From Monilinia fructicola (lineage: Eukaryota; Ascomycota; Leotiomycetes; Helotiales; Sclerotiniaceae), in assembly GCA_008692225.1 (NCBI GenBank), contig VICG01000008.1:1762001-1826000 (forward strand): a stretch of 64,000 nucleotides of DNA. Reading direction: 5' to 3'. The notes under the pieces were generated by a model that worked only from the letters and a program-made list of their open reading frames with translations, was not told where the DNA came from and made no database searches. The translations under genes were made by a program, and so were the position numbers. Shown one piece after another: positions 22,979 to 34,910 of this stretch; the first letter of the stretch is position 1, and each line of letters begins with the position of its first letter.

Positions 22979-25014
22979 GTTTGCGTTGAAGGTTGCTCTG
23001 AAACAACGAATGTGGAATTAATTGTAATAAGATGGCGGGTATTAAGCAAAGAAGAATTAAAAAATATGCACTTTTTTATTTTATTAAATATGTGATGCGA
23101 TGTAACTCTGCTGAAAAAAAGTGAGAAGGGAAGATGCTTTATCTTATAGGTTAGATGTATGTAATGTGTGATGTGTATTCGTATATCCATATAATCTTTA
23201 CCTGCAGGCGAAATTTGTAATGATATAGTCCGAGCGGAGTTCTGTGCACAAACGGGTATCTGTGAACATTTCCTTGGGAACCAATTATATTTAATTAAAT
23301 AAAAGAAAACATGGTTTGATCTGCATTGATACTTTGGTAATACCTTTATACTATCACAGAAGAGATGTTCTCTTCGCTCATCTGGGCAGTTCGTAACGGG
23401 AAGATATTTCCTATGGCAAGATTTACACTTAATGGAAAGTAAGTCAACCTCTCCTTCAATTAGATTATTGCAAATAGTGGATTGTTAACATTTAACATTT
23501 AACCTTTTTGTTTCCTTTGCTTTGCTTTGCTTTGCTTTGCTTTTATTGCCCTCTTTTTGTCTCTCTTCTCCTGTTATTTAACCTTGTGTTGTTGTAGTAA
23601 TAGATTCCTATCGATTCTATCCGATAGCATTCTCATCACCACCAAGAACACTAGCTACCCCATCATCAACCCTTCACACCCCATCACACCCCATCACACC
23701 CCTGGCAATCCCCCTCCCCCCGGCAAAAGGGTACTGTAACCGTGTAACGGTAAAGGGAAGGTATTCGGTAACCTATAGTACCTAGTACATAAACAGCATA
23801 AACAACATAAACAATATAAACAAACAGATCTTCAGAATTTTGGCAAAAACAAAAAATACCTCAAACTAGGTATGATAGGAGGATCCTTGACCAATAAAGT
23901 AAGAAATGCTACATAACCGAATAACACTTGTATTGAATCAAGAAAAAGATGTCCATATTGAGCATTAAACGTGAGTCAATCTCGAACTACCCCAAGTTTG
24001 GCAGCAGTTGGTTAACAGCTTACCCTTACCCACATCAATGACCAGGGGTTTTTAGCTCAGCTAGCAAAGTATATATCTATAGCTGCACATGATTATTTTG
24101 CATGCCGAGGTGGCCAAGCTTTATCAGCCTTGCTGAAAATGTTGGGACTTTGACAAATAGTCACATTGGATTGGTGCATTGTTGATAGCAAGGGGTAAAC
24201 ATACACGGGTATGTGAGGGGAAATGAAGTGCTAGGTAGAGATAGGCAGTTATTGATTCCCCCGGCCTTGGAAAACCAATCTGGAAAACCAATCCCGGTGA
24301 CAACCAAGGTTCAATATCTTTTATGTCAAAAGCAGCTTGCCCGGGAATCAACAATAAGGTTCCCGATGTATGTGTGTTGAGCATGCGGCACTGCGAAATC
24401 ATAAGCTTATTCCTGACAATCACCCGCGTTGTCGATTTTTAAGAGTACCTAGGTCCACGGGTACTCGTAGTCGAACTTTAAATGAACTTATACCAGTAAA
24501 TTGCCATTTTTCTTCCTCGTTTCATGCGGGGTAATTGAAGCTACACCTCCACATCACCTCCGCAAAAGCTTAGTGACTTTGTACCGGCGCCAGGACCCTT
24601 GCTTTATTTCGACAAGATGCACACAAAGCTAAGTTTTCCTTTGTCTGGCAACGATTTTCGCAGCCGATCCCGTTTTCGACACTGGGTTTACTGTAAGACT
24701 TGTATGCGGGATATCCCATATGTGACCACTTCCTTCTGGTGGCGGAAGAAGATCCGAATATTCCTGAACGCCTACTATCGATCTCGCAGCGAAATTATGG
24801 CCAATGCTCCCAAGAGGTCAAGATCCTCTTATAACGAACATAGCTTGGAAGAGACAAGTCGCGACTTGATACTTTGGAAAGACTTTAAGCAATAATGAAA
24901 AGCACAGTGGTATAATAGAGTAGCATCGCCATTTTGGATCCTCATAAAACTCTTCATTGTGTGAAGTTTGGTTCGACATCGAGAGATCATTCCTAGCGTT
25001 CCCGTATGAATTTA
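22979..25014. other. Spacer without supportable gene
   Basis: 2 kb. Holds a (TTTGC)n run (23516-23541), TAAACAA-type repeats around 23790-23825, and a 98-codon plus-strand ORF (24599-24895) that matches no family I know and has no other support. Confidence 0.5.
23516..23541. repeat. (TTTGC)n pentanucleotide microsatellite
   Basis: Five tandem TTTGC units. Confidence 0.9.
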
Positions 25015-25485
25015 TCATGACAGCGGTAGGCTTCTTCGTCCCACCTGAAGTACAGGCCTCTTCAAGTAAGATTTGAAGAGCAAGTACCTAGTTTGGGCGG
25101 TGCTCAGCCTTTCCTCACTCATTTCCACCAATCCACTTAGTCTAGCAAAGTTTTCTGCCGTCAAGCCTTCGGGGCTGCCCCCCTCGGTGAACACGCCCCC
25201 CTTAAATGTTTTCCAAACGATCTGTAGCCATACCATTTCGACATGAATATCTGGAACCGTTGCCCATGGGGACCAGATGACTGCAGGTCTATTAAATGCG
25301 TCATGGGCAAGGGAAACAAGAAGCTGTACGGATTTGTCAGGATCCAGCCATTGGGGTATATTCGAAAAGAGGTATGAAAAAGTAAGTATGGAGAAAGTGC
25401 GGTTGACGCAGCGGCACAACCGAAGTGAGGAAATGGGAAGGTAGCTGAGTATATGCTTGAGTAGCTCTGGGGCCATGCTATCCAT
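25015..25485 (-). CDS. F-box-like protein
   Basis: Single-exon reading frame of 156 residues. The N-terminus (PELLKHILSYLPISSLRLCR followed by CVNRTF) has the pattern of an F-box (L-P ... hydrophobic spacing ... C-x-x-W/F), which would bind Skp1 in SCF ubiquitin ligases. The rest (LDPDKSVQLLVSLAHDAFNR and a region with SGLVEMSEERLSTAQTRYLL) looks like the alpha-helical body of fungal F-box-like proteins. Short for the family, so an undetected 3' exon is possible. A gene is likely; the target is unknown. Confidence 0.6.
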   Translation of the reverse strand: MDSMAPELLKHILSYLPISSLRLCRCVNRTFSILTFSYLFSNIPQWLDPDKSVQLLVSLAHDAFNRPAVIWSPWATVPDIHVEMVWLQIVWKTFKGGVFTEGGSPEGLTAENFARLSGLVEMSEERLSTAQTRYLLFKSYLKRPVLQVGRRSLPLS

Positions 25486-25731
25486 TGCTGATGATGGTGG
25501 TAGAATATTGAAGTTGGAGGAATTTGAGTTGGAGTTGAGAGAAGCCGTCGTCTTTTATAGCATCGTAGAAATTTGGTACAAACACCTTGATGGGAGCACA
25601 TAAAGCCAGTTATTAGTCCAACAAATCAAACAAACCTCAGGATCATCTAGGTCCAGTAATTTTCCCTGCCACCGGAAAGTGTTGATTCACTTCGCATATC
25701 AATGTACCCATCAAGGTTCGCAGCATCGATA

Positions 25732-27050
25732 CTAGGATTGCGGCCTCAGTAAACCTTCCGCCTCCCTTTGTTCTTCCTTCCACCAGTCTTTGAATGTTGT
25801 CAATCTCTTCGTCCTTTCTTCCGCCATTCGTTTGCCCGGAGCTGTCTTCATCATCCCACCTAATTTCTCCAGCTTGTCCTCGAAGTGCTGAATAGTCTCT
25901 TCCATGTTCCTTGCGCCCTTTGCTCCGCCAAATGTGAAAGTCCTTCCGATGCCGATGGCTCCTTGGAATCAACAGTTAGCATCTTATTGTTTTCTCTCAG
26001 TGGTCAATGTGCAGCCTTACCAATCGCATCTAACCTGTCAGCATCTTGCACCACAGCCAGTTCTGGATATTTCTCGATCAAGTTCTGAACGGATGCCAAA
26101 TCCTTAATCTCACTCGAATACGAAACTCCGAGAACGATCCTCTGAACTTTGATGGCCAGCTTTTCTTCGGCCCCAAAGCCCAAAAGAGTCGAAAGCACCA
26201 AAGTGTTTGGATCCTGGCCAGGCAAGAGATATTTCTTATCGCCGACGTCATGTAAGAGTGCCGCCAAAGTTACAACCTGCAAGTCCAATTCGGGTTCGTA
26301 CATTCTATCTTCGTTGAGCTCTTTGTATATCCTATGCGCCAACCCGACCACGCGTCGAATATGGTTGAAATCGTGAGATCCATCATATGCGCTCATGTAC
26401 TTCTCGACAAAAGCGGTAACCTGCGTAATCAAACCAGCGTTCTGTGACATTTTTGGGTTCGTATTGTTCGGCTTCGATGTGATGGTTGGTAATGGTTTGG
26501 GCGATTGATTGTTGACAACTGCGGATCCTTCTGAGTATTCACGGAATTCGGAATATCTCGACCTTCGTCGCATACCAAGCTTTTGCCTTAGACGACCCAA
26601 ATTTGCCCTCTTGATTTCAAAGCCTTCAGAAATCAATGCTTGGGCTATCTGGTCATCATTGAGATTTAAATTGTAATGAAAGGTTAATCGATTTTGAAGA
26701 GATTGAGATATAGGTCCACGATTTCTTTTGCGAATATTCCATGTTGCCAAAGTTCGAGAGACTTTACGATCCGAAACATCTAGACCAAATTCTAGATTGA
26801 GCTTTCTGGTAATATCGATAATGGGAGTATTCTCTGCCGAAAAGAGTTCCACTATAAAGGCTTTATATGGTTCTAAATCAACGCCAGGAGGTCGGCCAGG
26901 TTTTCTGGATGATGAATGATGATTAATGACTTCTTGAGTGCCATTAATTCTAAGTTGTTGTCCCTCCTGTTGCGGTGCTTCAAAGCCTAGAGTTGGAGAC
27001 ATCATTACTCTAGAAAGGTTGATTGAACTTTGACGGACGAGAGTGCTCAT
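25732..27050 (-). CDS. HD-domain metal-dependent hydrolase with an N-terminal Clr5-like DNA-binding region
   Basis: Exons (minus) 27050-26021 and 25961-25732, 419 residues. Residues about 205-380 form an HD-superfamily phosphohydrolase: SHDFNHIRRVVGLAHRIY, ALLHDVGDKKYL (the HD pair), VQDADRLDAIG (distal Asp), and a C-terminal IGRTFTFGGAKG segment. The first 200 residues are unlike usual HD hydrolases: an AT-hook-like RKPGRPPG (49-56), a Clr5-like helix-turn-helix (about 57-110, PYKAFIVELFSAENTPIIDI), and a second HTH-like block (about 122-165). The reading frame is open across the junction. An internal ATG at 26450 (residue 201, MSQNAGLITQ) matches the usual start of the stand-alone enzyme, so an alternative transcript may make only the hydrolase. 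The intron ends with an AAG acceptor. Confidence 0.82.
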
Positions 27051-27607
27051 GGGACATCAGATTCATTTTTGGCCCTTGCCTTGGTGGCTTGTGGAATGAG
27101 GAATCCATTCCGGTTACCGTATTTTGGATTGTCCTGTACTTTATGTGTACTTGTACAGTACCTGGGCAATCTTATTCGGGTTAATAAGGTTATTGGTAAC
27201 TCAAGTGTTTACCCCTTCATCACAAGATGCAGTCTTAGGGACTCCCGCTAGATATACCGAGTAGGTGTTAGAACTAGGTAGTGCAGCAGCCAACCAAGTC
27301 ACCTGTAGCTTCTCAACACACGGTATCACTTCTTTGGGGCTCTTTGAATTGTCAACCTATAACACTCTTTTTGTGCTACCCGGTAAGGTTATTGTCTAGA
27401 TCAAAACCATGATTGATCGAACCTAGGTATTGAGCTTCACCTCGCTCAGCCTTACCCACCAACTTGCCTCGGGATGAAGGAAGCTACTTCCCCGCCCCCG
27501 CTCTGTGATTTATCATCAAGGCGGGGAAGCTTAAGCTATGGAATCTTACCTTAAGAACTGTCTCCTCATTTGCAAGGACAAGTTTAAGACCATCACAACT
27601 GTTCAAT
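27051..27607. promoter_or_regulatory. Divergent spacer between HD-hydrolase and cyclase genes
   Basis: 557 bp between two outward start codons. No specific element recognised beyond ordinary AT-rich sequence and several TGTAC/GTACA words near 27131-27160. Confidence 0.45.
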
Positions 27608-28854
27608 ATGTCAGATATACAGTCAAACGTTAACACCCGGCTCACACAAGTCGCCGATTCCTTGACGGGCAACAAAACTGCCGCAACTATACCATTTGAT
27701 CCTAATTCCACCAAGTTTCCGTCTAGAAAAGACGTCCCGAGAAGAGAGGATGCACCCGAAGGAGCGTAAGTAGCAATTGGAGTTTGTAGAAGTTCAACTG
27801 ACATCTATAAGTGCATGGGTTTGGGGAACCGATGACTATGTAGGCAGGCCCTGATAGGAAGCTTTTGGACGTCACTAACAGTTATATAGATTGGGAGATT
27901 GAATCTTCTCACGCCTACCCGAGTTGCCGCTGCATCCAGTGAGATTCAAAGCGGAGAGATAGTTCCATTGAACCTCCCTTTGAACGTGCCGGAAGTGCCG
28001 GTTTTTAATCGAGAGCCATTTCAGCATAGTATCAAGGAGCTAGCTCCTGGGATAGCATATGACGATACATATGCCTTAAACACCCAATCGGGTACCCAAT
28101 GGGATGGATTCAGGCATATTGCCCACATACCATCCGGTCAATTTTACAATAAAACAACAGCCAAAGATATAGTTGGAGCTGAGAAGGACGATCACAAATG
28201 TGGTATTCATCACTGGGCCGAGCACGGTATTGCTGGCCGAGGAATCTTGATTGACTACTGGACGTATGCAAAGGAGAAAGGAATTGTCTATGGTAATGTC
28301 CATCAACAGAATACCATTTCATCGTCTGACATGTACACCAAGATCCGTTCGACCATCACACCATATCCTACGCGGAGCTGCAAGCTGCCGGAAAGGCTCA
28401 AGGTATCGATATCCGACCGGCTTCCCAAGGCGGACACGTCCAGATCGGGGATCTGCTCTTCGTGCGCTCGGGCTTCGTATCTACATACCACACCAAATCT
28501 CCCGAAGCACGAAAAGCTGCGGCCCTCCGGCCACATGGAATCGGGCCCGACGATGGGCAGCGATGGGCGGGCCTCAAACAAGATGAAGAGATGCTCGATT
28601 GGCTGCACGATTGCTACTTTTCGGCTGTAGCAGGAGATGCGCCTGCCTTTGAAGCTTGGCCATCTCAGGAACATTATATGTTACACGAATACATACTGGC
28701 ATTGTGGGGTATGCCCTTGGGAGAAATGTTTGACTTGGAGAAATTAGCAAAGACGTGTAGGGAGAAGGGAAGGTGGAGCTTCTTCGTCACCAGTGCTCCA
28801 AATAATTGTCAAGGAGGTGTATCCAGCCATGGAAACGCGATTGCCATCTTTTAA
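27608..28854 (+). CDS. Cyclase-family protein (putative metal-dependent hydrolase, PF04199 type)
   Basis: Member of the cyclase/kynurenine-formamidase-like superfamily; fungal members are mostly uncharacterised. Exons: 27608-27765, 27812-27839, 27890-28292, 28343-28854; spliced 1101 nt, 366 residues. Read-through gives FDPNSTKFPSRKDVP, EGAAWVWGTDDYIGRLNLLT, NTQSGTQWDGFRHIAHI (metal-site region), CGIHHWAEHGIAGRG, DIRPASQGGHVQIGDLL, and SAPNNCQGGVSSHGNAIAIF. Exon 2 is only 28 nt. The acceptors at 27811 and 28342 are AAG. The Met at 27608 gives a normal N-terminus. Frame intact. The physiological substrate is unknown. Confidence 0.9.
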
Positions 28855-29169
28855 TATATAGTACCATGGTCACCCGGATGGAAATATTATTATTGCTCTT
28901 CTCCAACATTCTAATGCACTTCCGGCAAGTGATTATTTAATATGCAATGCTGTTATTTCATAACTTAACTGCCATGTTTGTGCATGTGATTTCTAGGTGC
29001 CACTACTGCGTGTTTATTGGCATATTCTATTTATGTGAAAGAAAGAGATCGGATACCTTACTTGTATTCTTGAAACACGTTTATCTAAATCGAAGTCCAT
29101 CTCGAGAGTGAATCCTAACTTTCCAATAAAATCCTCCCATCACATGCAACCGGATGAGGATGAAAGATT
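28855..29169. other. Convergent spacer
   Basis: 315 bp between convergent stops; nothing distinctive. Confidence 0.5.
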
Positions 29170-30309
29170 TTACTCCCCCTTTGATTCTGTCTCATCCTCA
29201 CTCCTTTCCCTCATCTCCTTATTCCACCCATTTCCCCTTCCCCTCCCTCCCTTCTTCCCCTTGACACCCTTCCCCCTCAATCCCACAGGGACCTCTTTCT
29301 TCACGATCCCATCCTCAAACAACACACCCATGTCCGATCTCCTCGCAACAACTCTTTTCCAAACACTTTTACTCAAAACACCGTTCTCATCTCCTTCACT
29401 GATGATTCCCCCACTGCCATTTCTGTACCACTTAATCTGTGGCTGGGAGTCTATGGTTGACTTGAGAGAGATGTAGATGGATATATCGGCATCATCTTTG
29501 GTGGTGGAGAGAGAAGTTCGAGTCTCGGTGCCGTCAGTTGAGATGGCAATACTGGCGAAGGACAAGTGAGTTTGCACGCCGGCTTTTCTGATACCTCCTG
29601 AGGCGAGGATGAGGGGGTAGTTTGCATATGATGTTTCGTATACGACGAGGTCGGGGAGATCTGCGGTTGTGGGGGTGAGGAGTTCGAGAGAGGTGGTGGA
29701 GGATAGGTCGTTTGAGGTGAGAATGGTGGGGGTAGAGGGAGTGTTGAGACGAATGAGGTAGTCCGATGGGGATTCCGACTCAATTTCGGATGGGGAAATT
29801 GGTTTGAGAGTGAAGCGAGACTTGGAAGAAGGAGAGTGGATGATTTTTTGGAGCTCCATGAGACTGAGGCCGAGGGTGTTGAGGTTCTTGAGCTAATTTT
29901 GAAACTTTGTATTAAACATATATTCTTACCGAAAAACAACTCTTTGTCTTTCCAAGTAAAGTGTGAAAGTCGTTCATGAGAATTTGACAAACGGCTGATA
30001 GTGAAAACTCACAATACTCTCACAATTAAACCACCCCTCACAATCAGCGACAAGCTTCTCTTTACTCTCTTCCTGCTCATCGCTTTCACTTGCCGTACGC
30101 TTGAGGATTTTGGTAAGGGCTCTTGCTACCGTAGCGTCACGTTCCGCGACAATGCTGTAGCCCCTCTGACGAGCCTTTTTATTATTTGAGAAACTTCCCC
30201 CATGTTTACCTCTACCATGTCGAGATTGGTTGTTGGAGATAGGAGAGGGTGCCATGATTTCTCTATCGAGAGACACGGCCAAATGCGGCTGCATTACAGC
30301 AGCTGCCAT
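29170..30309 (-). CDS. tRNA 2'-phosphotransferase-like protein (Tpt1/KptA family, divergent)
   Basis: Family members remove the 2'-phosphate left at tRNA splice junctions using NAD+. Exons (minus) 30309-30013 and 29892-29170, 339 residues; an in-frame Met at residue 19 could be the true start. The N-terminal RGRGKHGGSFSNNKKARQRG linker precedes ATVARALTKILKRTA, DCEGWFNCESILKNL, and KSRFTLKP (winged-helix-like lobe), then YANYPLILASGGIRKAG, THLSFASI, and SEGDENGVLSKSVWK (catalytic lobe), and a Gly/Lys-rich tail. Motifs differ from canonical Tpt1: L-R-H is read here as L-K-R-T and N-H-I-H as T-H-L-S, so activity is uncertain. Frame intact. Confidence 0.75.
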
Positions 30310-31427
30310 TGTGGTAGTCTTAACGAGAGATTGGGGAAAAAAAGATGTTTAGTATATGGGAATATATCGACACTGAGAAGAATGTAAAAAATCGAGAGAA
30401 CGGTAACTCAATTCTTCAAAAGGGCATAACAGAAATTTATAAGAGATTGGGACTCACTGGAACACAGCAGGCACGTCCTCACGCGGGAGATATGATTATG
30501 ATCATGCTGTATTCATTTGCCAACTGCACAGCATTTCAGTCGCGGACTATTAGGTCATCGCATCTTTCTATCATATGCATTATTTGCATGGAGTTATTTA
30601 CGATATTTGGCGGGGGTGGAGATATGCAATGATCTCAAAGCTGCTTGAAAAGGACAAGCGGTCAATGGTGTATAGCGGTGTGGACCCAAGATGTAACAAT
30701 AAAAAAATTGACCACTGTGAAGGAGAGACTTACCCCGCAGTGAAAATGCATGCGATAATCTTATGCGTTGATCTGGGTCCAATCGTCCATAAGGCTAGGA
30801 GCGGTGTGTATTACTCGCTTGCATGTGGTCTAGCGACTGCAGCGCAATTCAAGACTCTTTGCGAAAGTGAAATGAATTGGCTGCTAGAAAGACGCTTCTA
30901 GAGATGTGATACGAACCCTGCATCTTGATCACTACGTGGCACTAGCTTCACGGCCGAAAAGAAGGCAACCTGTGTAACCAGGATACTTGCTATGTATGAA
31001 ACTTTTACATATCGACTTGAATTTGACGTTGATTTCAGAGCAATCTGAAGAGTCGTTGATTCTGAGGACCCATTATTCATCAAGAAATTCGACATTCGAA
31101 TCTAAAATAGGATATTCATAAACAAGCTAGGTAGCATATGGATGGCTCAATTAGACATAGCCCGTAAATGAGGGATATCAGGTGTCCGATGTAGTCGCAT
31201 AATCTGACTCATGGTGTTTTCCATCGCCGTATGGTGAGATATAATAGAAAAACAGACTTACTATCATGAGCATAAAATGATTAGAGAAGAATAAATGCAG
31301 TTTTGCCTTCAGTCTTTGCTCAAAGAATCACTGTTGAACTCCCCGCGCTTCCCGAGAGCTTCCCAATATTTCCAAGGAACTCCTCTTTCTGCAAAATACT
31401 TATACAAGTGCCCTCATAATACTTTAC
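30310..31427. other. Spacer without supportable gene
   Basis: 1.1 kb between a minus-strand start and a minus-strand stop. Short ORFs only. Confidence 0.5.
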
Positions 31428-32640
31428 TCATGACCAGAGTCCTCCAAATGCATTTCGGAATTCATTGAAATTATTTATGATCGGTGCACATCCACTATCG
31501 TCTCTTGCGGCCTCTGCTTTGGACATCCATTCTCGCATCTGCGTTATTCGATTGTTGTTCTATGATGCATCAGTACTACCTTTTTCATCGAGTATCAGCA
31601 TGCCTACCGAAGGATGTGTCGAAAGCCATTCAGGAGGAGCGTTTTTCTCTGCAGCCTGCATCCTCTCCCATACGCCCACAGCAGCCTGGGGATTATAACA
31701 GCTTTTTGCCATAATCATCAATCCAATATGATCAGCTTCTTTCTCCTGATTCCTTGATGCCGGTAAATTCATGCCGAATTCAAGCGCGAGAGACCCAAGT
31801 ATCTGGCCCAACCCCCCGGTGTATCCAGATTCATCCAGGAATCGAAACAATATACGCAAGGGCATATAGATTACGGCGGTTTTACTCATTGTTTCTCCCG
31901 AATGATTTGCAAGATTATGGGCAATTTCATGACCCAAAATGGTAGCAAGGCCGTCGTCCGTTTTGGCAATCGGCAGTATTCCCGTAAACACAAACACTTT
32001 ACCGCCCGGAATGACAAATGCATTCATTTCTAGATAGAATAGGTCAGTAGATAGCAGATAACTTAATGATCTGCACTTTACCATTAGATTCTATGACATT
32101 GACCTCCCAGTTCACATTGTCGATGCCACTTGCAGGTATTAATCGATTCATTACTCTTTGCACCATTTGGGTTCTATGATCCCATTCAGGCAAAATAGCC
32201 CCTTTATACTGCCTCAGAATCTGTTGATACATCATCTGACCTTCTCTTTCCATATCCTGATGGCTATATATATTGAAACGTTTCCTCCCAGAAACCGGCA
32301 CGTCCTCGAGATTGGTGAAATAAAACAATATACCCCCACCAGTCAATAGAAGTATGAATGAACGTAGAGCTGGATGTCTAGAGAAGTTCTTGATATGTTC
32401 ATCGGAGAGAAGAGGGCGTGCCTTTCGAACTTCATCTGGATCGAATCTATAGTATCTTTGTCTGCGTTGTTGATAACCACGTGAAGGAGGTAAGTTGAAT
32501 GACGGATGTGATGATATCGGTATCTTGCATTGCGCAGCCCTTCCAGGCAATGACTGGTGACATAAAAGAGGGTAAGTAGTGGCAGAACGTGTGACTGCAT
32601 TGCGAAGGGGCAGGTTTCGTAAAATAGATCTGGAGAACAT
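31428..32640 (-). CDS. OMA1: Mitochondrial metalloendopeptidase OMA1 (M48)
   Basis: Inner-membrane zinc protease of the mitochondrial stress-response and quality-control system. Exons (minus) 32640-32082, 32029-31608, 31559-31428; 370 residues (yeast Oma1 is 345). I chose the Met at 32640 because it opens a good matrix-targeting peptide (MFSRSILRNLPLRNAVTRSA); an in-frame ATG at 32706 would add 22 residues. Visible: one membrane span (RSFILLLTGGGILFYFTNL), PGGKVFVFTGIL, the zinc motif GHEIAHN (HExxH), ASRNQEKEADHIGL (third zinc ligand), and the typical STHPS end. The second intron (31607-31560) joins HPS to NNNRITQMREWM. Frame intact. Confidence 0.92.
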
Positions 32641-33470
32641 TCTTCTTTGTAACAGATGAAAGCGATAGTATGTATGGTATGGTATAGACCTTGGATGACT
32701 TTTCATGTAAATTAGGATTACCTAGACACCTAGTATACTGAGTATATTTCAGTGCACCTCTGCTTGATTAGTCATTGCAGACTCAAACATTGTGAGATCT
32801 GACAAAAGGAAATCAAAGAACCAACCATACAACAACATAGCAAGGTCTGAATAGACACTTTACGGTAGAGGTCATGACCAGACAATAGAGAGGTGACAGA
32901 TGCTCATAAGGTTCCGAGGTCCTTCCAACAGCTGGAGTTCTAAGAAAGCGGTCAGAGGTCTAGGCTTGATTAGTAAGGCGTGATTAGATAAGCCATTAGA
33001 TAAGCCAGGTACCCCGCCAGTACCGGTAAGGTCAATGGAGCTAATGCTGGTGCTCATGTCTCATCACTGACGTACCCGTGGACCTAATTATGACTGTACT
33101 ACCAATCTCCAAGACTGGGCACTCAAAATCTCGAACCACTTTCTTGATTTGCCGTCTCCGTTTGTCTCCGTCTCCGAAAGAACCAAAAAGAGATTAATCG
33201 ATTGGCCAATTGAGGCACCATTCATTCCATTCATTCCAATTCCATGCTTTTAGATATGCAGGTAGGGTGATGACAACGATTTAAGGTTTCATTGCTTTCT
33301 ATTTCAACCTCCAGTTCGTAAGTCGCAACTCATTTGTGTGAAGATTATCAACATCGAGCTTCGAACAATATTCTCTTTCATCTGATTTGAATTACATCAC
33401 ACGTTTATCAAGCAATCAAGCTACCTAGGTATACTTAACACCTTCTATTTCATCAAAATTTAACATCAAT
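32641..33470. promoter_or_regulatory. Divergent spacer between OMA1 and the Kelch gene
   Basis: 830 bp. The segment next to the Kelch gene (33240-33470) is pyrimidine-rich, as in many fungal promoters and 5' UTRs. Short direct repeats of TTAGATAAGCCA occur at about 32983-33006. Confidence 0.45.
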
Positions 33471-34910
33471 ATGATGGAAATAGGAGCAACAGCTGCAAAG
33501 ATCACTCACGGTCTTTTCCAGAATACACATCCTCTAAAGGCAAAATGGAATCGCATTAATGGAGTCCAACTCCCAAGATCATCCCACTCTGTCTCAGTCA
33601 TCGCCGGTCGAGCATATATCTTCGGAGGAGAGATCGACCCACGCGAACCCGTTGATAATGACATGCATGTCATTATTCTCCCTTCAGGCACAGTTACAAA
33701 CGCCGACTATCGAGCTATACCTGCTAAATCTACACGTACTGGTGGAGAGGTTCCCGAGAAGAGAGTTGGTCATACTGCAGGAGTTATCGGAGAGCGAATT
33801 TTCATCTTTGGTGGCAGAGGCGGCAAGGATATGAGACCTCTCGAAGAAAATGGCAGAGTTTGGGTTTATGATACTAGGACAGACAAATGGTCATTCTTAG
33901 ATCCAGTCCCCGGCACGCCTTTTCCGGCTGCGAGATCCTACCATACGAGTGTTGCTATCGAAAAGCCCGAGTCACCAAACATGAAGAGTGTTGAATTTGA
34001 TCAAGCTATCGAGGAAACCAAGATTGGAACAATCGCAGAGAGCGCCCAGACTGACGATGAGCAAGGCGGTCACGGTACTCTTTTTGTACACGCAGGATGC
34101 CCGGTGTCTGGAAGAACAAACGATTTTTGGGCATTCGATGTTCGAAGTCGTACCTGGAAGGAGTTTCCTTCAGCCCCAGGAAAGCCCAGAGGTGGTACAT
34201 CACTTGCAGTTTCAAAACAGAGAATTTACCGATATGGCGGCTTTAATGGTGAGAGTGAGGAGGGAGGCTATCTTGACATTCTAGAATTGGCCCTCGAAAC
34301 CTTCAATGACAAATCTGGTTCAGGAGAATTGGGAGTCGCCCCGAAAGGAGATTGGGAAACCTTGAACTTCGAGGAAGAGAGCATGAAACATCCTGGTAAT
34401 AGAAGTGTGGCTGGCTTGCATACCATCAATACTGGTTAGTTCTTGATCCGCATTTCACAATGTCTATTTGTGTTGGGATGCAGTGCCTTTATTTCATTTA
34501 TGTCCATATGGAACAACCACTGACACTCCTCAGGTATGGGTAGAGAGTATTTGATTCTGTTACTTGGTGAAAAAGAACCTAGTAGCCAAGGTCATGATGG
34601 AGCTGGCGAGTTCTGGAGTGATGTATGGGCATTCCAATGTCCTCCTCAAGGTATGACTGCGGCAAGTTTCAAGGATGCCACCTGGCAAGCACTAGGTCAG
34701 CAAACTGGTGAAGGTCTTTGGAGCCACATAGTCGTTTCTGATTCAGAGGGTGCTGAGGGTGATGATGTGAGAAAACTTGTGCCTGGAGAGCGTGGATGGT
34801 TTGCAAGTTCGTCAATGAGCGATGTTGACTTCAGAGGCATTCTCCTGTGGGGTGGTTTGAATGCAAAGAATGAACGAGAAGACAATGGATGGATTTTGAC
34901 TATTGACTGA
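33471..34910 (+). CDS. Kelch-repeat beta-propeller protein
   Basis: Exons 33471-34434 and 34534-34910; 446 residues. Kelch-type blades are visible by their GG doublets: RAYIFGGEIDPREP, ERIFIFGGRGGKDM, RIYRYGGFNGESEE, YLILLLGEKEP, and GILLWGGLNAKNER, with aromatic residues following, giving about six blades with no other domain. Such stand-alone Kelch proteins are scaffolds or, in plants, specifier proteins; the fungal role is unknown. The intron (34435-34533, GTTAGT donor) lies between blades. The start may be either of two adjacent ATG codons (33471 or 33474). Frame intact. Confidence 0.88.

Noticed and set aside
24599..24895. 98-codon plus-strand ORF
   Set aside because: No recognisable domain, no splice or neighbour support, plausible by chance in this spacer.
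27484..27804. 106-codon minus-strand ORF
   Set aside because: It lies antisense to exons 1 and 2 of the cyclase, whose plus-strand reading is strongly family-like; the minus-strand protein resembles nothing.
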